This document shows positions 34,222 to 40,651 of a DNA stretch of 44,302 nt, in pieces. The DNA is from Bacteroidaceae bacterium. GTDB taxonomy: Bacteria > Bacteroidota > Bacteroidia > Bacteroidales > Bacteroidaceae. Both the position numbers and the translations under genes were made by a program. Within the stretch, counting starts at the first letter, position 1; the number at the start of each line of letters is the position of its first letter. The DNA is taken from assembly GCA_017552435.1 (NCBI GenBank), contig JAFZPZ010000058.1:1-44302 (forward strand), read 5' to 3'. The notes below the pieces were generated by a model that did not search any database, had not been told where the DNA came from, and was given only the letters and a program-made list of their open reading frames with translations.

Positions 34222-36924
34222 ATGAAGAAAAGAAATCTTACCCTTATGCTCTGCTGTGCCTTTGTTGCCAGCATAATGATGCCGTTGCAGGCGGCTGCTG
34301 ATGACCTGCTGGTAAACTACAGCTTCGACCGCGACGGTGACGACAGCGGTACATACGCTGCCACGCTGAAAGGCTCAGCTTCGTTCGTCACATTGGAAGA
34401 CGGCAACCGCGTCCTCTTCACCGGAAACGACCAGGGCTACCTGGACCTCGGCACCCAGATGGCACGCGAAGTGTTGGGAAAGCTCGACGGCGACTACTCC
34501 ATCTCACTCGACATCAACGTAGGCACACCAAATTCGCTTGGCAGCTTCTGCTGGGCGTGGGCTATGGGTAACGGAACGGGAAAGTACACGGCTCTCGTGA
34601 ACAAAGCGGGCAATGCCGACTGGTACTATGAGATTAAGAACTCCACCGCCTATATGGCATACTCTGGCAAGAGCCTCCGCGAAGAAGAGTGGCACACCGT
34701 TACTGTCGTACAGAGTGGCAGCACCTGTGCTATCTATATCGATGGCGCCCGCAAGGGTTCGGTTTCCACCTCCATGCATCCTTCTGAATTCGCTGCCAGC
34801 ATCACGCAGAGCTGGCTGGGACGCTCGCCGTATAGTGGCGATGCCTATATGACAAATACGATGATGGACAACTTCCGCATCTACGCAAAGGCCCTCACAG
34901 ACGATGAAATCAAGGCTCTCTACGATGCCCGTCCGCAGCAGCAGGCTGAGGAAGAGGTGACGTTCCCCGTCTTCTTCGACTTCTCTACGCTTAGCGATGC
35001 TCAAGGACAATTCACAGGAGCCTTGAAGAACGGAGCCGAACTGACGACCTACGGTTCCAAGTCTGTGCTCAACCTTGGCGAAGCAAACGGTTACTTCGAC
35101 TTCGGTGAATCTTTTGGCGAAGTTGTGGGTAAGCTCGACGGGTCGTTCACCATCAGCACTACGCTCTATGTGCCGAAGACTACCTCCGTCTCCGGTGCTG
35201 GCAATTTCATCTGGTGCTTTGCCAAGAGTTCCAGCCAGGGCTATCTCTTCCTCAGTGCCAAGGATATGCGTTATGCTATCACCACCACCAATTGGAGCGG
35301 CGAAACCAGCGTCAATGCTAATATGCCCATCGCTCAGGGAGAGTGGGTCAACGTGACCTACATTCAGGACGGCAATAAGGGTTCTATATATATAAATGGT
35401 AAAAAGAAGCAGCAGAACTCAAATGTGAAGACCCATCCTGCTGACTTGAACAGGCAGGTACAGAACTATTTGGGCAAGAGCTGCTATGATGGTGATGCCT
35501 ACCTGAAGGATGCCCTCTATGCCGAGTTCAGTATCTACAATACCGCCATCGATGCCGAAAAAATTGCCGAGTTGGCTGCAAATGCAGAAGCACTGAATCA
35601 CCTCAGTAATTCAGAGGCCATCCGCATGGACCTGGAGGCTCTGACTCTGCCCAGCAGCATCAACAACCTCTACGAAGGCGTCACCCTGCCAACAAAGGGC
35701 ACCTACGGTTCCACCATCACATGGGAGTCCGATAATGCCAATCTGCTCTCCAACGAGGGGAAAGTCGTTGGCACACCATCTGAGACACGCCAGCACGTCA
35801 TCCTCACCGCCACCCTGACAAACGGCGAAGAGACCGCAAACAAGTCATTCGACGTTTATGTGCATCAGAAGGACAGCCCCTATTCGCACTACCTCTTCGC
35901 CTTCTTCCCCAGCAACAGCGACGAGAACATCTACTACGCCCTCTCCGACAACGGCTATGACTACACCGTCATCAACCAAAACAAGCCCGTGTTTACCGCA
36001 GAGGGACACACCGTGATGGGTGGTCTGCGCGACCCGCACATCCTCCGTGGCGAGGACGGACGTTTCTACATGGTGGCTACCGATATGCGTTCTGCTTTGG
36101 GCTGGAGCAGCAACAGGGGTATCGTGCTCATGCGCTCCGACGACCTCGTCAACTGGACCTGCAGTCAGGTTCACTTCCCCACACGCTATGCAGGCACCTA
36201 CTTTGCCAACGTCACCCGCGTATGGGCACCCGAGACCATCTACGATCCTGTAGCCGGGAAATACCTCGTTTATTTCTCCATTCTGACCAACGACGGCGTT
36301 GTGACCTACGACAAAGTCTTCTATGCCTATGCCAACGATAACTTTACCGACCTGGAGGGTGAACCGACATACTTCTATGATCGCGGCGGCGCGACTATCG
36401 ATATGGATATTGTCTATAATGAGAACGACGGCCTCTATCACGCCTTCTACAAGAACGAGGGAGCCGGCGGTATCTGTCAGGTGACAGCCACCACCCTTAC
36501 TGCCCCAGCAGGAGAGGAAGGCAGCCAGTGGAGTGCACCCAGCGGCACTCTGCAGCAGACCACCGAGGCTGTGGAGGGAGCAGGCATCTTCCGGCTCATC
36601 AACAGCGACGACTGGATTCTGATGTACGACTGCTACATGAACGGTCATTACCAGTTCTGCTCGTCGCCCGACCTCTTCCAGTTCACCTTCCGCAAGAACA
36701 CCGCCACCCAGGGCGCCTTCACACCCCGTCACGGCACCGTCATCCCCATCACCGAGGAAGAGTATCAGATCCTGAAACTACTTCCCGACGTGACAGGAAT
36801 CGGGGAAATGAAGGAAGAAATTAAAAATGAGGGCTCATACCGGAAGGTACTTTCTCCCTCCGGCATCATTATTACCAATGGGGAATCCGAAACCGATTTG
36901 GTAGGAAGGGAATTGAAAAAATAG
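34222..36924 (+). CDS. Secreted GH43-like arabinosidase/xylosidase with two LamG domains
   Basis: 900 residues. Signal peptide (ending QAAADD); LamG-like domain 1 at ~28-235 (LLVNYSFDRDGDDSG, YMTNTMMDNFRIYAKALTDDEIKALYD); LamG-like domain 2 at ~245-455 (FPVFFDFSTLSDAQGQFTGAL, DALYAEFSIYNTAIDAEKI); a bacterial Ig-like stretch at ~470-550 (ITWESDNANLLSNEGKVV); then a five-bladed propeller of GH43 type from ~555. Expected catalytic residues are visible: D604 in GGLRDPHIL, D729 in TIDMDIVYNE and the acid E785 in VEGAGIF. GH43 enzymes remove arabinose or xylose from plant polysaccharides; the LamG domains should bind glycan. The end (SPSGIIITNGESETDLVGRELKK) looks like an eroded sorting tail. No SusC/SusD genes are adjacent. 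Confidence 0.85.
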   Translation: MKKRNLTLMLCCAFVASIMMPLQAAADDLLVNYSFDRDGDDSGTYAATLKGSASFVTLEDGNRVLFTGNDQGYLDLGTQMAREVLGKLDGDYSISLDINVGTPNSLGSFCWAWAMGNGTGKYTALVNKAGNADWYYEIKNSTAYMAYSGKSLREEEWHTVTVVQSGSTCAIYIDGARKGSVSTSMHPSEFAASITQSWLGRSPYSGDAYMTNTMMDNFRIYAKALTDDEIKALYDARPQQQAEEEVTFPVFFDFSTLSDAQGQFTGALKNGAELTTYGSKSVLNLGEANGYFDFGESFGEVVGKLDGSFTISTTLYVPKTTSVSGAGNFIWCFAKSSSQGYLFLSAKDMRYAITTTNWSGETSVNANMPIAQGEWVNVTYIQDGNKGSIYINGKKKQQNSNVKTHPADLNRQVQNYLGKSCYDGDAYLKDALYAEFSIYNTAIDAEKIAELAANAEALNHLSNSEAIRMDLEALTLPSSINNLYEGVTLPTKGTYGSTITWESDNANLLSNEGKVVGTPSETRQHVILTATLTNGEETANKSFDVYVHQKDSPYSHYLFAFFPSNSDENIYYALSDNGYDYTVINQNKPVFTAEGHTVMGGLRDPHILRGEDGRFYMVATDMRSALGWSSNRGIVLMRSDDLVNWTCSQVHFPTRYAGTYFANVTRVWAPETIYDPVAGKYLVYFSILTNDGVVTYDKVFYAYANDNFTDLEGEPTYFYDRGGATIDMDIVYNENDGLYHAFYKNEGAGGICQVTATTLTAPAGEEGSQWSAPSGTLQQTTEAVEGAGIFRLINSDDWILMYDCYMNGHYQFCSSPDLFQFTFRKNTATQGAFTPRHGTVIPITEEEYQILKLLPDVTGIGEMKEEIKNEGSYRKVLSPSGIIITNGESETDLVGRELKK

Positions 36925-36941
36925 GAAATTAAGATAATAGG

Positions 36942-36979
36942 AAAAGGCATCCGGTTGTTGTGGCTGGATGCTTTTTTTT
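36942..36979 (+). terminator. Rho-independent terminator after the GH43 gene
   Basis: GCATCC (36947-36952) pairs with GGATGC (36966-36971), with flanking A-run against eight T (36972-36979). Confidence 0.8.
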
Positions 36980-37021
36980 GTCAGCGGGTCGTTTTGCGGA
37001 GTTTTTTCGCCTTTTTACGCG

Positions 37022-37062
37022 AATTACTATGAATAAGTGTTCAATTACTACAAATAAATGTT
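37022..37062 (+). promoter_or_regulatory. Direct repeats upstream of blaI (possible operator half)
   Basis: Two 20-bp copies starting AATTACTA and ending TGTT, at 37022-37041 and 37043-37062. They are identical at 17 of 20 positions and spaced 21 bp, two helical turns. They lie 100-140 bp before the blaI start. Confidence 0.6.
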
Positions 37063-37072
37063 AAAATTGCAC

Positions 37073-37132
37073 GAATCTCGTAACTTTTCGATATCTAAAA
37101 CTTGCGAGATTCAGAAAAACCTCCTTAATTTG
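37073..37132 (+). promoter_or_regulatory. Inverted repeat overlapping the blaI promoter
   Basis: GAATCTCG (37073-37080) and CGAGATTC (37105-37112) are perfect 8-bp arms extended by TAA/TTG. The right arm abuts a -33 TTG (37102-37104), which is 20 nt before a -7-like TTAATTTG (37125-37132). A repressor bound here would block the promoter. BlaI/MecI regulators use dyad operators and repress their own operon, so this is the likely site (inference). Confidence 0.6.
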
Positions 37133-37161
37133 CACTCAGAAACCAACAAAACGACTAGAAT

Positions 37162-37539
37162 ATGAAAAAGAGCAACGAAACACTATCCAGGGTAGAGTTC
37201 CAGGTGATGAATGCCATTTGGGACTTCCCCGAAGGCGCCTGCGCGTGGGACGTATTGGATAAGTGGAACGAGCCGAAGCCGGCCTACACCACGATTGCCA
37301 CCTACCTGAAGGTACTCTACGAAAAGGGCTTCCTGGACTTCCACAAGATTGGGGGACAGGGCAAGACGCACCGTTATGTGCCCCTGGTATCTCGGGCCGA
37401 ATACACCCGCCGCACAATGCAGGAGGTAAAGAAGAACTTCTTCGGCGGCAGTCTCAGGTCAATGCTCAACTACTTCGTCAGCGAAGAACACCTCTCCCAG
37501 GACGAGATAAAAGACCTGCTGGAGCAAGTGAGCAATTGA
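37162..37539 (+). CDS. blaI: BlaI/MecI/CopY-family transcriptional repressor
   Basis: 125 residues, the family length. The N-terminal winged helix-turn-helix is clear: LSRVEFQVMNAIWDFPEGACAWDVLDKW, then PAYTTIATYLKVLYEKGFLDFHKIGGQGKTHRYVPLVS. The C-terminal dimerisation part follows (LRSMLNYFVSEEHLSQDEIKDLLEQ). In this family a membrane M56 peptidase partner inactivates the repressor by proteolysis; such a partner is the next gene. In Bacteroidetes these pairs often control genes other than beta-lactamase, and none is seen nearby. The stop codon lies in a 7-bp array. Confidence 0.92.
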   Translation: MKKSNETLSRVEFQVMNAIWDFPEGACAWDVLDKWNEPKPAYTTIATYLKVLYEKGFLDFHKIGGQGKTHRYVPLVSRAEYTRRTMQEVKKNFFGGSLRSMLNYFVSEEHLSQDEIKDLLEQVSN

Positions 37540-37616
37540 CAATTGATAATTGACAATTATTAGAGCGGTAGCAAATTCTTCACTCTTAATTCTTCACTCT
37601 TCACTCTTCACTTAGT
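37534..37616 (+). repeat. Two heptamer arrays between blaI and the M56 gene
   Basis: First array 37534-37561: AATTGAC twice, AATTGAT and AATTATT; it includes the blaI stop. Second array 37575-37616: ATTCTTC twice, ACTCTTC twice, ACTCTTA and ACTTAGT. It ends directly at the ATG of the next gene. Thirteen unrelated bases separate the two arrays. Confidence 0.85.
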
Positions 37617-39425
37617 ATGTTTTCCTCCCTGCTTTTATACTCCATCAAGTCCGCAATCGTGCTGACATTGCTCTATCTGCCCTACATGCTGATGTTGCGG
37701 CGCGAGAGCTTCTTTCGTTTCAACCGTATGGTGCTGCTGGGCATCCTCCTGTTGTCGCTCACTTTGCCGCTGTGCAACGTGTCCTGGATGTCCCTCGACC
37801 ACCAGCCCGTCGTGCAGGCTGCCCAGGTGCAGATGCTCGAGCTGGGAATCCCCGTCCATGTGTTGCCCGAGGTGATGGTGATGCCTGAAGGAACAGCCAT
37901 GCCCGAAGCATCCCGCTTCAGTGTCTTCATGATTGTCAGCCTCATATATATAATAGGAATGGCATTGCTGCTCGTCGTCAGGCTGTGGCAGGTGGGCCGC
38001 CTCCAGTTCGGATTGCGTCGCGGCGCCCTTTGGCAGCAGGAAGAGCAGGGCATCCGCGTCTATTGTCACGCCGAGGATGTCGCTCCCTTCAGCTGGATGC
38101 GGAGCATCGTCATCAGTCAGGACGACTACGACGAGGCAGGCCGCGAGATCATGCTGCACGAGATGGGACACATCCGCGCGTGCCACTCCTGGGACGTTGT
38201 GCTGCTCACCCTCGTCCAGATGGTGCAGTGGTGGAATCCCCTGGTATATGTGCTGGGCATCAGCCTCCGCGACGTGCATGAATACGAGGCCGACGACTAT
38301 GTGCTCCGTCAGGGCGTTTCCGCTCAGGCCTATCAATTACTGATAATAAAGAAAGCTGTTGGCTCAGGTTCCTACGCTTTTGCCAACAGCTTTAAACATA
38401 GTTTAACTAAAAAACGTATCACTATGATGCAGAAAATCAAATCAAATCCGTGGATGCGGAGCAAGGCTCTCTATGTCATCCCGGTGGCTGCGTTGGCACT
38501 CAGTGCTTTCGCTACGCCTAAGTTCGTCGCCCCCATTGAGGGCGCAGTGTCAAAACTCGAGGGCAAAGTTACGGAGAATTCTTCAAACTTGCAAGCTTCA
38601 GAGGAAAAAAGAAAGGTTGTTGAAGTAAAGAATGTCTCGAAAGTCATTGTCGATGGCAAAGAAATGGCGCCAAAGGAAGCCATGAAAGCCGTGCAGGGCA
38701 AAGAGATTCAAAACAGCCTGACCACACAGCCTGATGGCTCTGAAGCACTCTCGATAAAGACGAGACCCAAGGAAGCCCTGATTGTCCTCAACGGAAAAGT
38801 CCTCGAAACGAAGGCGATAGATGTAACGTCCGAGGAGCAGCTATCTAAACTGCTAAATGTCAATCCTGAGGAAATCGAGAGCATTACCTGTCTTCAGAAG
38901 GATGCCGCCACTGCCAAGTGGGGTGACAAAGGTTCCAATGGTGCCATCGTAATTACTACCAAGGCTGCGAAGAAAGCCACCCAACCCTCAAATCGAGATG
39001 TGACTGTTCACAACCCCGACTCCATCTACAATGTTGTTGCCGTGAATGCCAGCTTCCCAGGAGGCGACGAAGGATGCTTCAAATTCATTGCCGAGAAGAT
39101 GCGCTATCCCAAGCTCTGTCAGGAGTTCGGTGTATCGGGTCGTGTTATCATAAGCTTTGTGGTCGAGAAGGACGGCAGTATTACGGAAATCAAGAAGGTT
39201 CGTGCACCTGGCAAGGAACTCTCGGAGGTTGAGGTGGCTTCTTACAAGAAGGACCATCCCGACAGCACCGAAAAGCTCGAAGCCGGACAGGATTTGGGCG
39301 AATTGCTCTACGAAGAAGGTGTGCGTGTCCTGAAGCAAATGCCAAAGTGGAAGCCTGCCCAGGATAAAGACGGCAATGTTGTCCGCAGCCGCTTCAACCT
39401 GCCCATCATTTTCCGCCTGAGGTAA
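37617..39425 (+). CDS. BlaR1-like M56 peptidase fused to a plug-like and a TonB C-terminal domain
   Basis: 602 residues. The N-terminal part has several membrane segments (IKSAIVLTLLYLPYMLML, MVLLGILLLSLTLPL, VFMIVSLIYIIGMALLLVV) and the M56 zinc site H181-EMG-H185 (IMLHEMGHIRACHSWD), with the third ligand region HEYEADDYV at ~221-229. Another membrane segment (VIPVAALALSAFATP) leads to the periplasm. At ~390-450 is a receptor-plug-like segment (EEIESITCLQKDAATAKWGDKGSNGAIVITTK). The last ~120 residues form a TonB C-terminal domain (SFPGGDEGCFKFIAEKMRYP, VSGRVIISFVVEKDGSI, PKWKPAQDKDGNVVRSRFNLPI). Inference: an outer-membrane or periplasmic event reaches the M56 domain, which cleaves BlaI. 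The beta-lactam sensor domain of classical BlaR1 is absent, so the signal is probably not a beta-lactam. Confidence 0.9.
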   Translation: MFSSLLLYSIKSAIVLTLLYLPYMLMLRRESFFRFNRMVLLGILLLSLTLPLCNVSWMSLDHQPVVQAAQVQMLELGIPVHVLPEVMVMPEGTAMPEASRFSVFMIVSLIYIIGMALLLVVRLWQVGRLQFGLRRGALWQQEEQGIRVYCHAEDVAPFSWMRSIVISQDDYDEAGREIMLHEMGHIRACHSWDVVLLTLVQMVQWWNPLVYVLGISLRDVHEYEADDYVLRQGVSAQAYQLLIIKKAVGSGSYAFANSFKHSLTKKRITMMQKIKSNPWMRSKALYVIPVAALALSAFATPKFVAPIEGAVSKLEGKVTENSSNLQASEEKRKVVEVKNVSKVIVDGKEMAPKEAMKAVQGKEIQNSLTTQPDGSEALSIKTRPKEALIVLNGKVLETKAIDVTSEEQLSKLLNVNPEEIESITCLQKDAATAKWGDKGSNGAIVITTKAAKKATQPSNRDVTVHNPDSIYNVVAVNASFPGGDEGCFKFIAEKMRYPKLCQEFGVSGRVIISFVVEKDGSITEIKKVRAPGKELSEVEVASYKKDHPDSTEKLEAGQDLGELLYEEGVRVLKQMPKWKPAQDKDGNVVRSRFNLPIIFRLR

Positions 39426-39508
39426 CAGTCACTTCGAAGCGCTTTGCCTCGGCAAAACGCCCCAAAAAGTGCAAAGTGCAAAAAGTGCAAATTTCATAAC
39501 TCATTGAA

Positions 39509-39545
39509 AGCCAAAGCCTCTCCGTTTTCAGGAGAGGCTTTGGCT
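39509..39545. terminator. Bidirectional terminator-like hairpin between convergent genes
   Basis: A perfect 15-bp stem (39509-39523 with 39531-39545) around GTTTTCA. It lies between the M56 gene and the leftward cassette. No long T-run follows on either strand, so termination efficiency is uncertain. Just before it, AAAGTGC-type words repeat near 39466-39490. Confidence 0.65.
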
Positions 39546-39575
39546 AGGTTTCTAACGTACTGAATTGGTCATCTT

Positions 39576-40088
39576 CTATCTCCTGCCTACGCTTCTCATA
39601 GAAGTAGCGGTAGTGGCAGACAGAGTGTCCATGAAATACTCATACCTCGACGCGTGCATCATGCTTGTGCGTACCGTTGTGTGGTACGTCAGAAATGCCG
39701 CCGCGACTCTCATTGTCCAGTACGGCCCTCTCACACCGCACTCCATCCGCATCATGGCACTAATCAGTGGTATCATGTCCGTGGGTTTCTCCCAGTTGAG
39801 CTTCTTGTCAGCAGGGAAGTTTGTCCACTCGCACACGTTCTCGATGTACAGCTCCGTATTGTTCTCGTTGCTTGGTGCCCAATGCTCGATTATGAGTTTC
39901 GGAGTGTTGATACCTCTTTCGATATAGCGTCGTAGCAGGATGATGCCTGCACGGATGCCATAGTATAGGTGGATAAACTCTTCGAAGCTATTGTCGCTCT
40001 TGTCTTTACTGACACGTCCGAGCCATTCATTATATTCACTGAATCTAATGTTCAATGGGTTATTATTACGAATTCCTCTAGGTTTCAT
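39576..40088 (-). CDS. P5-like structural/lytic protein of a mobile element
   Basis: 170 residues. The opening RGIRNNNPLNIRFSEYNEWLGRV, then FEEFIHLYYGIRAGIILLRRYIERGINTPKLIIEHWAPSNENNTELYIENVC, matches the family annotated as 'structural protein P5' in Bacteroidetes phages and integrated elements, which is related to lysozyme-like cell-wall enzymes. Inference: it opens the cell wall during transfer or release of an element. The last ~30 residues (after PYWTMRVAAAFLTYHT) do not recall the family. It is the last gene of the leftward cassette. Confidence 0.7.
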   Translation of the reverse strand: MKPRGIRNNNPLNIRFSEYNEWLGRVSKDKSDNSFEEFIHLYYGIRAGIILLRRYIERGINTPKLIIEHWAPSNENNTELYIENVCEWTNFPADKKLNWEKPTDMIPLISAMMRMECGVRGPYWTMRVAAAFLTYHTTVRTSMMHASRYEYFMDTLSATTATSMRSVGRR

Positions 40089-40091
40089 ATC

Positions 40092-40112
40092 AATTATGAA
40101 TTATGAATTTTA
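40092..40112. repeat. Short heptamer array upstream of the P5-like gene
   Basis: AATTATG twice, then AATTTTA on the plus strand, 3 bp upstream of the gene start. Confidence 0.6.
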
Positions 40113-40119
40113 AATGTAA

Positions 40120-40163
40120 GGAGGTTAGGGGTCTCCATTCCCCCTAAGGGGGCTAGGGGGTCC
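40120..40163. repeat. GC-rich palindromic element, copy 3
   Basis: CCCCCTAAGGGGG core with CTAGGGGG and a GGAG...CTCC arm before it. It has the same layout as the elements at 8640 and 16505, and it directly adjoins the stop codon of the next leftward gene. Confidence 0.65.
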
Positions 40164-40607
40164 TTACTTGATTATTGTTATTAAGTCCAATTTCGATAAA
40201 GTCTTCCTGACACCCTGCTTATCGAGCAGAGTGTCAAGGTTTTCGAGAGCTTGCCGGAAGAGCTCTTCATCCAGCTCACATCCTGAGACGGATAGGAGCA
40301 GACGTAGCACTTTCCGCAAGGTTGTCACACGTTCCGGGTCATCTTTGTCCCACCACTTGATGTGTGCGTACTGCCTCTGATGGAGTATGTCCCACACCTG
40401 CCCGGGCGTCAGCCGCTGGTACTTCATCATGTAATACGCTACATCGACGAAGCCGCAAGGGGCTTCTGCGTATAGTCCCATCAGGACTAACTGATAGCAC
40501 TCTTTCGCATTTTCGTACAAAATGATTCTGCCCGTCTCGCCACGGAGCATAAACGGGTTCACCGTGCTCAGCGCATCGCGCATTGTTATAGTCTCGTTTC
40601 TTGTCAT
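40164..40607 (-). CDS. Hypothetical protein of the cassette
   Basis: 147 residues, not recognised. It is mostly helical by pattern: ENAKECYQLVLMGLYAEAPCGFVDVAYYMMKYQRLT and then DELFRQALENLDTLLDKQGVRKTLSKLDLI. A tryptophan pair in AHIKWWDKDD stands in the middle. There is no signal peptide or membrane segment. It lies between the primase-helicase gene (41 bp away) and the P5-like gene, on the same strand, so a role with the element is likely but the function is unknown. Confidence 0.65.
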   Translation of the reverse strand: MTRNETITMRDALSTVNPFMLRGETGRIILYENAKECYQLVLMGLYAEAPCGFVDVAYYMMKYQRLTPGQVWDILHQRQYAHIKWWDKDDPERVTTLRKVLRLLLSVSGCELDEELFRQALENLDTLLDKQGVRKTLSKLDLITIIK

Positions 40608-40627
40608 TTTTCATTGTTCACATTTGG

Positions 40628-40651
40628 CTTAACTACTTAACTACTTAACTA
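40628..40651. repeat. 8-bp tandem array at the end of the primase gene
   Basis: Three exact copies of CTTAACTA. The stop codon of the primase-helicase gene (40649-40651) lies inside. Its reverse complement is the 8-mer half of the 15-bp array at 29534. Confidence 0.8.

Noticed and set aside
37162-39425. Beta-lactam resistance operon
   Set aside because: The BlaI/M56 pair is present but there is no beta-lactamase nearby and no penicillin-binding sensor domain in the M56 protein.
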